From positions 1 to 64,000 of the forward strand of contig JAKABO010000002.1 in the NCBI GenBank assembly GCA_021796835.1: DNA of 64,000 nucleotides. Reading direction: 5' to 3'. Below are positions 29,583 through 39,439 of this stretch, one piece after another. The position numbers and the translations under genes are program-made. A model generated the notes under the pieces. The model saw only the letters and a list, made by a program, of their open reading frames with translations. It had not been told where the DNA came from and did not search any database. Within the stretch, counting starts at the first letter, position 1; each line of letters opens with the position of its first letter. Source of the stretch: Pseudomonadota bacterium (lineage in GTDB: Bacteria; Pseudomonadota; Gammaproteobacteria; Burkholderiales; Ferrovaceae).

Positions 29583-30662
29583 ATGGAAGATCTGGTCGGT
29601 ACCGTGGTGCGGGAAGATATTCGCGCGTGGAATGCCTACCCGGTCCCTGTCGCAGAGGGGATGATCAAGTTGGATGCCATGGAGAATCCCTACGGCTGTT
29701 CAAGCGCGTTGCGGGCCCGATTGTCCTCGACGCTGGGGGAACTGGCCTTGAACCGTTATCCTTCGCCCTCCGCCGTCCAACTCAAACGCCAGTTGGGTGC
29801 CTTGATGGGCCTGGCCGACGACACGCCCGCCATGGTGCTGGGCAACGGTTCGGACGAATTGATCCAGATGCTGGCCCTGGCGGTGGCAAAGCCGGGCGCA
29901 GTGATTCTGGGCGTGGAACCTTCCTTCGTCATGTTTCGTTCGATTGCTCAACTGGCCCAGGTGAACTTTGTGGGGGTTCCGCTCGAACCGGACTTTTCCC
30001 TGAATGGTCCGGTCCTGCTGGAAGCCATTGCCCGTCATCGTCCTGCGCTCACTTTCCTGGCCTATCCCAATAATCCCACCGGGAACTGTTTCGATGCGCA
30101 GACGGTGGAGGCGGTCATCCAGGCCAGCCCCGGATTGGTGGTGGTGGACGAGGCCTACTACCCGTTCACGGATCATTCTTTCAAGGACCGGTTGGGGCGT
30201 TATCCCAATCTGCTTTTGATGCGGACTCTGTCCAAACTGGGGTTGGCAGGGGTACGTCTGGGCTGGTTGTGCGGCCCCGCTGAAATACTGGCGGAAATTG
30301 ACAAAGTGCGTCTTCCCTACAACATCTCCGTGCTGGATCAGGCGGCGGCGACGGTGATGCTGGAACATCGGGCCGAGTTGCAGGCACAGGTGGAAGCCAT
30401 CGTTCAGGAGCGCGGGCTGCTGGCCTCGGCCTTGAGAACGCTGGCCCAGGTCACGGTTTTTCCCAGTGCGGCGAATTTTCTGCTGTTCCGCGTGCCTCGG
30501 GCCGGGCAGGTATTTGACGGACTTCGGCATCATGGTATATTGATCAAGAACCTCAGTCAGGCACATCCGCTGTTGCAGGGTTGTCTGCGCGTCACTGTGG
30601 GAACGCCCGATGAAAACCGGGCTTTTCTCGACGCGTTGAGCCGGGTGTTGGACTCTCAATGA
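29583..30662 (+). CDS. hisC: Histidinol-phosphate aminotransferase
   Basis: PLP-dependent transamination of imidazole acetol phosphate to histidinol phosphate. The 359-residue protein has [10 protein letters not shown] and [16 protein letters not shown] near the N-terminus, [24 protein letters not shown] and the PLP lysine in [17 protein letters not shown]. The stop overlaps the hisB ATG by 4 bases. Confidence 0.96.
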   Translation: MEDLVGTVVREDIRAWNAYPVPVAEGMIKLDAMENPYGCSSALRARLSSTLGELALNRYPSPSAVQLKRQLGALMGLADDTPAMVLGNGSDELIQMLALAVAKPGAVILGVEPSFVMFRSIAQLAQVNFVGVPLEPDFSLNGPVLLEAIARHRPALTFLAYPNNPTGNCFDAQTVEAVIQASPGLVVVDEAYYPFTDHSFKDRLGRYPNLLLMRTLSKLGLAGVRLGWLCGPAEILAEIDKVRLPYNISVLDQAAATVMLEHRAELQAQVEAIVQERGLLASALRTLAQVTVFPSAANFLLFRVPRAGQVFDGLRHHGILIKNLSQAHPLLQGCLRVTVGTPDENRAFLDALSRVLDSQ

Positions 30663-31264
30663 ATACGGACAAGAACATGCGCTGTGCGCGATTGACCCGC
30701 ACCACTCTGGAAACCACCGTGACCGTTTCCCTCGATCTGGATGGGACGGGCGTTTCCCGTCTGTCTACCGGTGTCCCCTTCTTCGATCACATGCTCGATC
30801 AGGTGGCGCGTCATGGTTTGATGGATCTGGAAGTGGCGTGTCAGGGAGATCTTCATATCGATGCCCATCACACGATCGAGGACATCGGCATTACGCTGGG
30901 CCAGACATTTGCTCAGGCACTGGGGGATAAAAAGGGACTGGTGCGCTACGGCCATGCCCTGATTCCTCTGGATGAGGCGCTTTCTCAGGTGGTGGTGGAT
31001 CTGTCCGGCCGTCCTGGGCTGGAATATGGCGTGAATTATACCCGTGCCCGCATCGGAGACTTTGACGTGGACTTGATTCGTGAATTTCTTCAAGGGTTTG
31101 TCAATCATGCCCAAGTGACGTTGCATGTCGATAACCTGAAAGGGCGTAATGCACATCACCAGGCCGAGACCATCTTCAAGGCCCTGGGGCGCGCCTTGCG
31201 CATGGCGGCGACCCTGGACCCGCGCAGTGCCTCCCAAGTCCCCTCTACCAAAGGCTCTCTCTGA
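30659..31264 (+). CDS. hisB: Imidazoleglycerol-phosphate dehydratase
   Basis: Manganese enzyme of the sixth histidine step. This is the monofunctional form (201 residues) without the N-terminal histidinol-phosphatase domain found in enterobacteria, so the phosphatase must be encoded elsewhere. Metal-binding histidine motifs are [27 protein letters not shown] and the C-terminal [19 protein letters not shown]. hisH starts 17 bases later. Confidence 0.97.
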   Translation: MNTDKNMRCARLTRTTLETTVTVSLDLDGTGVSRLSTGVPFFDHMLDQVARHGLMDLEVACQGDLHIDAHHTIEDIGITLGQTFAQALGDKKGLVRYGHALIPLDEALSQVVVDLSGRPGLEYGVNYTRARIGDFDVDLIREFLQGFVNHAQVTLHVDNLKGRNAHHQAETIFKALGRALRMAATLDPRSASQVPSTKGSL

Positions 31265-31281
31265 TACAGGATCGGAATGTG

Positions 31282-31914
31282 ATGCGCATTGCAGTGGTGG
31301 ACTATGGAATGGGGAATCTGCGTTCGGTGGCTCGTGCGCTGAACCGGGTGGCACCCGAAGCCGAAGTCGAGGTCACCGACTGTCCTGAACGGTTGCATGC
31401 GGCCCATCGCATCGTTTTTCCGGGGCAAGGGGCATTGCCCGATTGCATGAGACGTTTGCACGAGCGTCACCTTCTGGAGGTGGTGCGGGAATTGGCGCAG
31501 ACTCGCCCCTTTCTGGGGATTTGTCTTGGGCTGCAGGTGTTGTTCGAACATTCCGAGGAAGGCGAAGTGGCAGGATTGGGGTTGTTGACAGGGAAGGTGC
31601 GCCGTTTCCCCGCGGATCGGTTCGGGCTCCAGGGAGAACGTCTCAAGGTTCCCCACATGGGCTGGAACGAGGTACATGCGACTCGCGAACATTTCCTCTG
31701 GCGCGGATTGGCACCGGATTCCCGTTTCTATTTCGTCCACAGTTACTACGTGCAGGAACTCGATGAGACAGAGTGTGCGGCGACCACCACGTATGGTTTT
31801 CCCTTTACCAGTGCGGTGATTCGGGACAACCTGTGTGCCGTACAGTTTCACCCTGAGAAAAGTGCTTCTGCCGGGCTGACCCTGCTGTCCAATTTCGTTC
31901 ACTGGGCTCCCTGA
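31282..31914 (+). CDS. hisH: Imidazole glycerol phosphate synthase glutaminase subunit
   Basis: Class I glutamine amidotransferase that supplies ammonia to HisF. ATG 31282 gives 210 residues; a GTG at 31279 is adjacent in frame. The nucleophile cysteine lies in [18 protein letters not shown], and the His-Glu of the triad in [13 protein letters not shown]. The oxyanion strand reads [11 protein letters not shown]. It is separated from hisA by 34 bases. Confidence 0.96.
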   Translation: MRIAVVDYGMGNLRSVARALNRVAPEAEVEVTDCPERLHAAHRIVFPGQGALPDCMRRLHERHLLEVVRELAQTRPFLGICLGLQVLFEHSEEGEVAGLGLLTGKVRRFPADRFGLQGERLKVPHMGWNEVHATREHFLWRGLAPDSRFYFVHSYYVQELDETECAATTTYGFPFTSAVIRDNLCAVQFHPEKSASAGLTLLSNFVHWAP

Positions 31915-31948
31915 TCCATTATCCAACGTTCATGAAAAAGGTACGACC

Positions 31949-32698
31949 ATGATTGTGATTCCCGCCATCGACCTCAAGGATGGCCGCTGTGTGCGTTTGC
32001 GCCAGGGGCTGATGGAAGATGCGACCGTATTTTCTGAAGAACCGGCCCAAATGGCCCAGCACTGGTTGTCGCTGGGCGCCCAGCGCCTCCATCTGGTGGA
32101 CTTGAATGGCGCGTTTGCGGGCAAGCCGGTCAATGAACAGGCCCTCAAGGAGATCGTGGCCGCAGTGGATGGGGAAATCCCGATCCAGCTGGGTGGAGGG
32201 ATTCGTTCCCTCGAAGTGATCGAACGATATCTTGACGATGGCATCGATGCCGTCATCATCGGGACGGCAGCGGTCAAGAATCCGGGATTTCTGCATGAGG
32301 CCTGTGATGCCTTTCCTGGCCAGATTCTGGTGGGACTCGATGCCAGGGATGGCAAGGTGGCGGTGGAGGGTTGGTCCAAGTTGACCGGCCACGAGGTCCT
32401 GGATCTCGCCCGCCGTTTTCAGGACTATGGGGTGGAGGGAATCATCTATACCGACATCGGTCGGGATGGCATGATGACCGGGGTGAATGTGGCGGCGACC
32501 GTGGAACTGGCTCGGGCACTGCACGTTCCGGTGATTGCCAGCGGCGGATTGCAGGGTCTGGACGATATTCGGGCGCTGTGTCAGGCTCAGGAGGAGGGTA
32601 TCAGTGGCGTGATCACGGGGCGTGCGATTTATGAGGGTACCCTGGACTTTGCGGCGGCGGTGGCGCTGGCGCGTGACTGGCCAGCCGGACAACAATGA
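31949..32698 (+). CDS. hisA: ProFAR isomerase
   Basis: Amadori isomerisation of ProFAR in histidine synthesis; half-barrel duplicated TIM fold. The 249-residue protein has the N-terminal catalytic Asp in [18 protein letters not shown], the second catalytic Asp in [15 protein letters not shown], and phosphate-binding loops [14 protein letters not shown] and [13 protein letters not shown]. The hisF ATG overlaps its stop by 4 bases. Confidence 0.97.
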   Translation: MIVIPAIDLKDGRCVRLRQGLMEDATVFSEEPAQMAQHWLSLGAQRLHLVDLNGAFAGKPVNEQALKEIVAAVDGEIPIQLGGGIRSLEVIERYLDDGIDAVIIGTAAVKNPGFLHEACDAFPGQILVGLDARDGKVAVEGWSKLTGHEVLDLARRFQDYGVEGIIYTDIGRDGMMTGVNVAATVELARALHVPVIASGGLQGLDDIRALCQAQEEGISGVITGRAIYEGTLDFAAAVALARDWPAGQQ

Positions 32699-33459
32699 GT
32701 CTGGCGCGGCGCATCATTCCCTGCCTGGATGTCAAGGGCGGGCGGGTGGTCAAGGGGGTGAATTTCGTTGCCTTGCGCGATGCCGGCGATCCGGTGGAGA
32801 TTGCCCGGCGCTATGACGAACAGGGGGCGGATGAGGTAACCTTCCTCGATATTGCGGCCAGCGCGGAAGAAAGGGATCTGATCCTGCCCATCATCGAGGA
32901 AGTGTCGGCCCAGGTATTCATTCCCCTGACGGTGGGCGGGGGGGTGCGTGACGTCAGGGATGTGCGTCGATTGCTCAATGCAGGGGCGGATAAGGTCAGC
33001 ATCAACTCTGCGGCATTGCAGCGTCCGGATCTGGTGTCCGAAGCCTCGGACTTTTTTGGTGCCCAGTGTATCGTGGTGGCCATCGATGCCAAGCGTGCCG
33101 CCACGCCGTCGGGTTGGGGGGTATTCACCCATGGGGGGCGGCGCCCCACCGAGTGGGACGCCGTGCTCTGGGCGCAGGAGGTGGCACGCCGGGGTGCGGG
33201 GGAAATCCTGTTGACCAGCATGGATCGGGATGGTACCCGGGAAGGGTTTGATCTGGAACTGACCCGTACCGTGGCAGAGGCGGTGGGTGTGCCCATCATT
33301 GCCAGTGGCGGGGTGGGCAATCTGCAACATCTTTGTGATGGGGTGCGGGTGGGGCTGGCCGATGCGGTTCTGGCAGCCAGCATATTTCACTATGGGGAAT
33401 TCACGATTCGACAGGCCAAGGAAGCCATGGCCTGTCAGGGTATAGAGGTCCGTTTATGA
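32695..33459 (+). CDS. hisF: Imidazole glycerol phosphate synthase cyclase subunit
   Basis: Closes the imidazole ring with ammonia channelled from HisH. The 254-residue TIM barrel has [19 protein letters not shown] with catalytic Asp 11, and [10 protein letters not shown] with the second catalytic Asp. [16 protein letters not shown] and [13 protein letters not shown] form the phosphate sites. It overlaps hisI by 4 bases. Confidence 0.97.
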   Translation: MSLARRIIPCLDVKGGRVVKGVNFVALRDAGDPVEIARRYDEQGADEVTFLDIAASAEERDLILPIIEEVSAQVFIPLTVGGGVRDVRDVRRLLNAGADKVSINSAALQRPDLVSEASDFFGAQCIVVAIDAKRAATPSGWGVFTHGGRRPTEWDAVLWAQEVARRGAGEILLTSMDRDGTREGFDLELTRTVAEAVGVPIIASGGVGNLQHLCDGVRVGLADAVLAASIFHYGEFTIRQAKEAMACQGIEVRL

Positions 33460-33869
33460 TCACTGCATCTCCAACACAACCTGACGCTTCCTGGTTGGAT
33501 GCGCTACACTGGGACGCTGAGGGACTGGTGCCGGCCATTGCTCAGGAAGAGGGCACGGGGACGGTGCTGATGATGGCCTGGATGAATCGCGAATCCCTGC
33601 AGCAGACGGTGCGCCGAGGCGAAGTCGTGTATTGGTCCCGTTCGCGTCAGCGCCTGTGGCATAAGGGCGAAGAGTCGGGGCATGTGCAGAAGGTGAAGAG
33701 GATTCAACTGGATTGTGATGGAGATGTCCTGCTCCTGACGGTGGAGCAGGTGGGGGGGATCGCATGCCATACGGGGCGCGCCAACTGCTTTTTTCGTACT
33801 CTGGATGGAGACCGGTGGCACGTATCGGATCCGGTGTTGAAAGATCCGCGAGAAATCTATGGTTCCTGA
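33456..33869 (+). CDS. hisI: Phosphoribosyl-AMP cyclohydrolase
   Basis: Zinc-dependent ring opening, the third histidine step, here a separate protein rather than a HisIE fusion. The 137-residue protein has [33 protein letters not shown] and the zinc cysteines in [13 protein letters not shown] and [13 protein letters not shown]. Its 3' end overlaps hisE by 11 bases. Confidence 0.96.
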   Translation: MITASPTQPDASWLDALHWDAEGLVPAIAQEEGTGTVLMMAWMNRESLQQTVRRGEVVYWSRSRQRLWHKGEESGHVQKVKRIQLDCDGDVLLLTVEQVGGIACHTGRANCFFRTLDGDRWHVSDPVLKDPREIYGS

Positions 33870-34215
33870 AGAAGTGGAAATTTTGTCTCGTTTGAGCCAG
33901 ACTCTGGAAGCGCGCAAGGGGGCTGCACCGAACTCGTCCTATGTGGCCAGTTTGTATGCCCGTGGAGTGGATGTCATGGCGCGCAAAGTGGGTGAGGAAG
34001 CGGTGGAAACCATCCTGGCGGCCAAGGATCGGGATCATCCTGCCCTGGTGCGCGAAATTGCAGATCTGTGGTTTCATTCCCTTGTGTTGTTGGTGGATCA
34101 GGGAGGGAGCGCCCAGGAAGTGTTGAACGAGTTGGCACGGCGCGAAGGCGTGTCAGGACATGTTGAAAAGGCTGCGCGCCAGGACGCGCAACCCCTTCAG
34201 GGAGCGGGATCATGA
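33859..34215 (+). CDS. hisE: Phosphoribosyl-ATP pyrophosphatase
   Basis: Second histidine step, all-alpha MazG-like fold with an acidic metal site ([14 protein letters not shown], then [16 protein letters not shown]). It has 118 residues, with 11 bases overlap with hisI and 4 with the HIT gene. The last 25 or so residues ([16 protein letters not shown]) extend beyond the conserved core. Confidence 0.95.
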   Translation: MVPEEVEILSRLSQTLEARKGAAPNSSYVASLYARGVDVMARKVGEEAVETILAAKDRDHPALVREIADLWFHSLVLLVDQGGSAQEVLNELARREGVSGHVEKAARQDAQPLQGAGS

Positions 34216-34565
34216 GTGAGTGTTTGTTTTGTCGGATCGTACGGGGCGAATTGCCCGGCCGTAAGGTCTATGAGGACGAGGAAATTCTGGCCTTCCATGA
34301 TATTCACCCGGCAGCGCCGGTCCATTTCATGATCGTTCCGAAGGCACATCGCGATTCCCTGATCCAATGTACGGCCCAGGATGAAGGCTTGTTGGGCAAG
34401 ATGCTGGGGTTGGCACCCCGCCTGGCTCAGGAGCAGGGCCTGACCGATGGTTTCCGTACCGTGATCAATACCGGTCCCGGAGGGGGTCAGGAGATTTATC
34501 ACCTGCACATCCACATCATGGGCGGCATCAAATCCTCTCCACTGCCCCGCAGTGGAGATAAATAA
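34212..34565 (+). CDS. hinT: HIT family nucleotide hydrolase (HinT-like)
   Basis: Histidine-triad purine nucleoside phosphoramidase-like protein. The 117-residue protein opens [19 protein letters not shown] and has the catalytic triad motif [10 protein letters not shown] (HxHxH). It is the usual gene between hisE and tatA in betaproteobacteria. Its physiological substrate is not shown by the sequence. Confidence 0.94.
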   Translation: MSECLFCRIVRGELPGRKVYEDEEILAFHDIHPAAPVHFMIVPKAHRDSLIQCTAQDEGLLGKMLGLAPRLAQEQGLTDGFRTVINTGPGGGQEIYHLHIHIMGGIKSSPLPRSGDK

Positions 34566-34597
34566 AGGGTGCGTCATGCACCGAGGAGGAAGGAAAC

Positions 34598-34840
34598 ATG
34601 GGTGATCTGTTCAGTATCCAGCATTTGTTGCTGTTGTTGTTGATCGTGGTGCTGATATTTGGAACCAAGAAACTGCGCAATATCGGGGCGGACCTGGGGG
34701 GGGCAGTGAAGGGGTTCAAGGAAGGCATGTCGGGTGCCGCCGCAACCACCGAAAATTCTGAAGAAAAACGTGGTCTGGACGAGAAAGCGACACCTTCTCC
34801 CGTCAAGGAAACGTCTGCTCAGGACAAGACCCCGTCTTGA
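34598..34840 (+). CDS. tatA: Twin-arginine translocase subunit TatA
   Basis: Pore-forming subunit of the Tat system for folded proteins. The 80-residue protein has a short N-terminal membrane helix ([15 protein letters not shown]), the [21 protein letters not shown] hinge and amphipathic helix, and an acidic low-complexity tail. A good GAGGA lies ahead of ATG 34598. First of tatABC. Confidence 0.96.
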   Translation: MGDLFSIQHLLLLLLIVVLIFGTKKLRNIGADLGGAVKGFKEGMSGAAATTENSEEKRGLDEKATPSPVKETSAQDKTPS

Positions 34841-34852
34841 GGACGGTGTTTG

Positions 34853-35416
34853 ATGCTGGACTTTAGTTTCAGTGAAATTGGACTGGTGGGGTTGGTGGCC
34901 CTGATCGCCATTGGCCCGGAGCGCATGCCAAAGGTGGCACGCGGGGCGGGCGTCCTGTTTGGACGGTTCCGGCGTTATACCCGGTCGGTCAAGGCGGAAA
35001 TCGACCGGGAATTGCAGCAGGCGGAATTGAAGGACCTGGACAGGAAGATTGCCGAGGCCCGTGCCGAAGCGGCGCGTCAGATTGCGGCCTCGACCAGCGC
35101 GGTGGATCAGGTTTTGAACCAGCCGGTTCTGGACGCGCACGCTGTGAGCGAGGCCGGCGAAGCGTCCCGCGTCTTTGCAGCCGCAGCAGATATTGCCCCT
35201 GTCGGCCCGGCGACGGGCGACCCCGAAGCAGGGAACAGGGCATCTCCTGCAGAGGATGTCCCTTGGGGACAAGGGGCCGAAGAGCCTCTGAAAGTCGGTC
35301 AGACCCTCTTTGGTGGGGACCCCTTCGGGGTTCGGCGTTCCACGCCGCGCCGCAGCCTGTCCCGTGAGCCACAACCGGCGCACGGTGCTTCAGAACCAGG
35401 CGCGGAGGAATCGTGA
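34853..35416 (+). CDS. tatB: Twin-arginine translocase subunit TatB
   Basis: Part of the TatBC receptor for twin-arginine signal peptides. ATG 34853 gives 187 residues starting MLDFSFSEIGLVGLVALIAIG followed by the TatB-specific PERMPKVARGAG. A charged amphipathic helix and a long, low-complexity, proline- and alanine-rich tail follow. The GTG of tatC overlaps its stop by 4 bases. Confidence 0.95.
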   Translation: MLDFSFSEIGLVGLVALIAIGPERMPKVARGAGVLFGRFRRYTRSVKAEIDRELQQAELKDLDRKIAEARAEAARQIAASTSAVDQVLNQPVLDAHAVSEAGEASRVFAAAADIAPVGPATGDPEAGNRASPAEDVPWGQGAEEPLKVGQTLFGGDPFGVRRSTPRRSLSREPQPAHGASEPGAEES

Positions 35417-36180
35417 ACGAAGAATCCACGACCATTCAGGAATTCATCGTCCATCTCGTCGAATTGCGTACCCGCGCGATCCGGGCCGTGGTGGCCGTAT
35501 TTGTCGTGTTTGTGGCCCTTCTGCCCTTTGCCAACAAACTGTACACCTGGCTGGCTTATCCCCTGTTGAGCAAAATGCCCATCGGCGGGCATATGATTGC
35601 CACGGAAGTCACTACACCCTTTTTCGTTCCCATGAAAGTGGCTGGATTGGTGGCTTTTCTGATTGCCCTGCCCTACGTGCTGGCCCAAATCTGGGGCTTT
35701 GTGGCCCCGGGGCTCTATGAGCATGAAAAACGTCTGGCCTTGCCCCTGATTGTTTCCAGTACCCTGCTGTTTTATATCGGAATGGCTTTTGCCTATTTTG
35801 CGGTTTTTCCCTTTGCCTTTGGTTTCTTCGCCAATACGGCACCCCAAGGGGTGGAAATGATGACGGATATCGACAAATATCTGAGTTTTGTCATCAGTAT
35901 GTTCCTGGCCTTCGGATTGGCTTTTGAAACGCCTGTGGCAGTGGTTCTGCTGGTCAAGCTGGGGATCCTGAACGTGCCGCAACTGCGTGCTGCCCGGCGC
36001 TATGTGGTGGTGTCCGCTTTTGTGGTGGGCGCCATCTTCACGCCGCCCGACGCGGTCTCCCAAACCTTGCTGGCTGTCCCTCTCTGGTTACTGTATGAAT
36101 TGGGGATCATGGTGGCCAGTCGGGTCGCGCCCAAGGAAGAGAAAGCGGAACCGTTGAAATTGTCGAACCCGGAATCCTGA
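35413..36180 (+). CDS. tatC: Twin-arginine translocase subunit TatC
   Basis: Six-helix inner-membrane receptor for Tat signal peptides. The 255-residue protein opens TIQEFIVHLVELRTRAIRAVV with the conserved Glu and Arg, then FFVPMKVAGLVAFLIALPY, LPYVLAQIWGFVAPGLYEHE, and the late segment FVVGAIFTPPDAVSQTLLAVP. The start is GTG 35413. It is the end of the plus-strand run that began at mlaF. The nearby Rieske protein gene petA encodes a likely Tat substrate. Confidence 0.96.
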   Translation: MNEESTTIQEFIVHLVELRTRAIRAVVAVFVVFVALLPFANKLYTWLAYPLLSKMPIGGHMIATEVTTPFFVPMKVAGLVAFLIALPYVLAQIWGFVAPGLYEHEKRLALPLIVSSTLLFYIGMAFAYFAVFPFAFGFFANTAPQGVEMMTDIDKYLSFVISMFLAFGLAFETPVAVVLLVKLGILNVPQLRAARRYVVVSAFVVGAIFTPPDAVSQTLLAVPLWLLYELGIMVASRVAPKEEKAEPLKLSNPES

Positions 36181-36208
36181 AGAAGTTCAATCCAACGGCG
36201 CTTCCGGT

Positions 36209-37399
36209 TTATTGATCGGGTTCGTCCAGGTTACGGATGGTGCCCTTGGGACGCCGTCCGATGCGAACATAAAATTTGAGCGGCCGGTGATTCCGGATGA
36301 CCTCGAGTTGTGCGGTCTGCCCGGGTTTGAGTGCCGCCACCTGATTGAGCATGTCGCGGGAATCGCCAATCGGATGCCCTTCGACCCCCACCAGAATGTC
36401 TCCCGCGTGAACGCCCGCCTGTTGTGCCGGACCCCCCTTCAGGAGGGCGGAGATCAGCGCCCCACTGGCGTTTTCCAACTGAAAGGAGTTTGCCAGTTCC
36501 GGCGTGACGTCCTGGACTTCTACCCCGATCCAGCCGCGCGTCACCCCGCCATTCCGGATGATTTCATCCATGACCTGACGAGCGAGGCTGACGGGGATAC
36601 TGAATCCGATGCCCTGGGACCCACCGGATTTGGAATAAATGGCACTGTTGATTCCGACCAGATTGCCTGCGCTGTCTACCAGGGCTCCGCCTGAATTGCC
36701 GGGGTTGATGGCCGCGTCGGTCTGGATGAAATTTTCGAACGTATTGATCCCCAGGCGACTACGCCCCAGGGCGCTGACGATGCCAGCGGTGACGGTTTCA
36801 CCCACGCCAAAGGGATTGCCGATGGCCAGGACCACATCTCCCACCTGAACCTGGTCGGATGATCCAAAATTGATGGCCGGAAGGTGGTCGAGGTCGATCT
36901 TGAGTACGGCCAGATCGGTTTCCGGGTCCGTTCCTGCCACGGTGGCTCTGATGGTGCGCCCGTCAGACAGGGCGACCTGGATTTCCTGGGCTCCATCGAT
37001 GACGTGGTCATTTGTCAGAATGTAGCCGTCGGGGCGTACAATGACTCCCGAACCCAGGCTCATCTGGGCTGGGGAATTGTCCTCGGAGCCGTTATCCCCG
37101 AATAATTGACGCGGATCGCCGGGGGGTGAGTCGGCGCGGTGAGGCGGTGTTTTGCTCGTGAATATATTGACGACGGTGGGCATGGCGCGGTGGGCGGCAT
37201 CGCGGTAAGACCCCAGGGGTTCCCCCGCGGGAGACGGCATGGGAGTACCCGAGGAGGCAGTGGAACTGGATGAGTGAGCGGCAGTTTTCCAGGGAGGGGA
37301 AAGTTCCTCCAGAGGGATATGACGGAAAAAAGTCAGGGCGAAAAGCCCCCCCGCACAAAGGGTGACGGCCTGGGTAAAAAGTAGCCAGAGTTTTTGCAT
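36209..37399 (-). CDS. DegS/HtrA-type periplasmic serine protease with one PDZ domain
   Basis: Membrane-anchored trypsin-like protease. ATG 37399 gives 396 residues with one N-terminal hydrophobic helix (LWLLFTQAVTLCAGGLFAL). A protease domain follows with the triad His in ILTNDHVIDGA, Asp in ETDLAVLKIDL and Ser in INPGNSGGALVDSAG. A single C-terminal PDZ domain (GALISALLKGGPAQQAGVHAGDILVG) comes last. The single PDZ and retained anchor resemble DegS/AlgW, which start the sigma-E cascade, more than the two-PDZ DegP. Its neighbourhood next to petABC is common in betaproteobacteria. The two family roles cannot be separated from sequence alone. Confidence 0.92.
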   Translation of the reverse strand: MQKLWLLFTQAVTLCAGGLFALTFFRHIPLEELSPPWKTAAHSSSSTASSGTPMPSPAGEPLGSYRDAAHRAMPTVVNIFTSKTPPHRADSPPGDPRQLFGDNGSEDNSPAQMSLGSGVIVRPDGYILTNDHVIDGAQEIQVALSDGRTIRATVAGTDPETDLAVLKIDLDHLPAINFGSSDQVQVGDVVLAIGNPFGVGETVTAGIVSALGRSRLGINTFENFIQTDAAINPGNSGGALVDSAGNLVGINSAIYSKSGGSQGIGFSIPVSLARQVMDEIIRNGGVTRGWIGVEVQDVTPELANSFQLENASGALISALLKGGPAQQAGVHAGDILVGVEGHPIGDSRDMLNQVAALKPGQTAQLEVIRNHRPLKFYVRIGRRPKGTIRNLDEPDQ

Positions 37400-37622
37400 T
37401 GGGTCAATATTGGGTAAGTTGTGACAGGATATTATTTTTCGTTTGCTCAAAAAAATAAAAATCCATTAATAAATAAAATGTTATGGATGTTTGTCGTCGA
37501 ACTGTCGGTATCATGGGAAATTAAGGGTGAGACGCCTCGATTTGATAGAATGACAGGTGAACCGTTGTGTGTTCAGAGCGTGTCGAACCATACGAACTAT
37601 AGCTGAAAAGAAGGTGAATGGC
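37400..37622. other. AT-rich divergent intergenic region between the HtrA-type gene and petA
   Basis: About 220 bases without a gene, with a strongly AT-rich block at about 37425-37490 (runs of A and T) that stands out from the surrounding GC-rich DNA. It must hold the promoters of both divergent units. No hexamer pair close enough to consensus was found to place them with confidence. Confidence 0.6.
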
Positions 37623-38225
37623 ATGGACAAAATTCAGGCGGACCGGGGGCGTCGGCGTTTGCTGATCGGAGTGACTTCAGCCATTGGCGGGGTGGGCGTA
37701 GGGGCTCTTGCCACGCCCTTCGTGCTGAGCATGCTTCCCAGTGCCCGGGCCAAGGCGGCAGGGGCGCCGGTGGAGGCGGATATCTCAAAACTGGAACCGG
37801 GTATGATGGTCACTCAGGAGTGGCGCGGTCAACCGGTCTGGATCATCAACCGGACACCAGCCATGATGGCGCAACTGGAAAAAAACGCGCATTTGTTGAG
37901 TGATCCGGACTCCGATCGGTCCGAGCAGCCGGAGCCTTGCAAAAATGTGGCTCGGGCCATGCCAGGGCATGACAATATACTGGTCGTGTTGGGGATTTGT
38001 ACCCATCTGGGGTGCTCTCCCACAGAGAAACTGAAAGCTGGAAATGAAGGAGGAATGGGATCTGATTGGCCGGGAGGATTTCTCTGTCCCTGTCATGGTT
38101 CCAAATACGATCTGTCGGCGCGTGTGTTCAAGAACATGCCGGCACCGCTCAATATGCGCATCCCGCCTTATACCTATCTTGACGACCAGCGTCTCCTGAT
38201 CGGTGCCAACAAGAAGGGAGGTTGA
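37623..38225 (+). CDS. petA: Ubiquinol-cytochrome c reductase Rieske iron-sulfur subunit
   Basis: 2Fe-2S subunit of the cytochrome bc1 complex, oxidising quinol at the Qo site. ATG 37623 follows AAGGTG and gives 200 residues. The N-terminus has a twin-arginine-type signal anchor (RGRRRLLIGVTSAIGG). Cluster ligands are Cys126 and His128 in CTHLGC, and Cys155 and His158 in CPCHGS, with the disulfide Cys131 and Cys157. An insertion of about 15 residues (KAGNEGGMGSDWPGG) separates the two boxes. The first of petABC. Confidence 0.97.
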   Translation: MDKIQADRGRRRLLIGVTSAIGGVGVGALATPFVLSMLPSARAKAAGAPVEADISKLEPGMMVTQEWRGQPVWIINRTPAMMAQLEKNAHLLSDPDSDRSEQPEPCKNVARAMPGHDNILVVLGICTHLGCSPTEKLKAGNEGGMGSDWPGGFLCPCHGSKYDLSARVFKNMPAPLNMRIPPYTYLDDQRLLIGANKKGG

Positions 38226-38227
38226 TC

Positions 38228-39439
38228 ATGGTTTCTCAAGTGATGGGCTGGATAGATGAACGTTTTCCGCTGACAAAAGTCTGGCGGGAACATCTGGCAG
38301 AGTACTACGCCCCGAAGAACTTCAACTTCTGGTACTACTTCGGTTCTCTGGCCCTTCTCGTGCTGGTCATGCAGATCATCACCGGTATTTTTCTGACCAT
38401 GAATTACAAACCGGACGCGCGCTTCGCCTTCGCCTCGGTGGAATACATCATGCGCGATGTGGACTTTGGCTGGTTGATCCGTTACATGCATTCCACGGGG
38501 GCCTCCATGTTTTTTGTGGTGGTCTACCTGCACATGATGCGCGGAATTCTCTACGGCTCCTACCGCAAGCCGCGCGAGCTTCTCTGGATCCTCGGGATGG
38601 CGATTTATCTGTGTCTGATGGGAGAGGCCTTTTTTGGCTACCTTCTGCCCTGGGGACAGATGTCCTACTGGGGCGCCCAGGTGATCGTTTCCCTGGTGGA
38701 CGCCATCAGCCCGGAAGTGGCCTTGTGGATTCGGGGCGACTATGTGATTTCGGATGCTACCCTGAACCGGTTTTTTGCTTTTCACGTCATCGCCTTGCCT
38801 CTGATACTGCTGGTGCTGGTCTTTCTGCACATCATCGCGCTGCATCAGGTGGGTTCAAATAATCCGGATGGCATTGAAATCAAGGACCATAAGGACCCCG
38901 TGAGCCATATCCCCCTGGATGGGATTCCCTTCCACCCCTATTACACGGTCAAGGACATTGTCGGCGTTTCGGGATATTTCATCGCCTATTTCGGCATTAT
39001 TTTCTTTTTGCCGGAAATGGGTGGGTACTTCCTGGAGGAAAACAACTTCATCCCCGCCGATCCGCTCAAGACCCCGCCCCATATTTCCCCACTGTGGTAT
39101 TTCACGCCGTTCTACGCCATTCTACGAGCCATTCCGCAGAAACAACTGGGGATTGCGGCCATGGGCCTGTCCGTGCTCATTTTTTTCCTGCTTCCCTGGC
39201 TGGACCGTGGGGTGGTGAAATCGGTGCGCTACCGGGGAACCTTGTACAAGTCGGCATTGGCTGCTTTCGTGCTGGCCTTTCTCGTCCTGGGCTACCTGGG
39301 GACCCAGGAACCCACGATATGGTATGTGAACCCCATTGCGCGCGTCTGTACCGGGATCTATTTTGGTTTCTTCCTGCTGATGCCCATTTATTCCCGGCTC
39401 GACAAAACCAAGCCAGTGCCTGAACGGGTGACCTCATGA
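38228..39439 (+). CDS. petB: Ubiquinol-cytochrome c reductase cytochrome b subunit
   Basis: Membrane core of the bc1 complex carrying hemes bL and bH. Full-length fused form of 403 residues. Heme-ligand pairs are His88/His102 and His186/His201, so the second pair is 15 apart, as I recall it for beta- and gammaproteobacterial forms. The Qo-site loop that reads PEWY in mitochondria reads PLWY here (residues 288-291), with leucine in the place of the glutamate. The start is ATG 38228, 2 bases after the petA stop, and the end overlaps petC by 4 bases. Confidence 0.97.
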   Translation: MVSQVMGWIDERFPLTKVWREHLAEYYAPKNFNFWYYFGSLALLVLVMQIITGIFLTMNYKPDARFAFASVEYIMRDVDFGWLIRYMHSTGASMFFVVVYLHMMRGILYGSYRKPRELLWILGMAIYLCLMGEAFFGYLLPWGQMSYWGAQVIVSLVDAISPEVALWIRGDYVISDATLNRFFAFHVIALPLILLVLVFLHIIALHQVGSNNPDGIEIKDHKDPVSHIPLDGIPFHPYYTVKDIVGVSGYFIAYFGIIFFLPEMGGYFLEENNFIPADPLKTPPHISPLWYFTPFYAILRAIPQKQLGIAAMGLSVLIFFLLPWLDRGVVKSVRYRGTLYKSALAAFVLAFLVLGYLGTQEPTIWYVNPIARVCTGIYFGFFLLMPIYSRLDKTKPVPERVTS

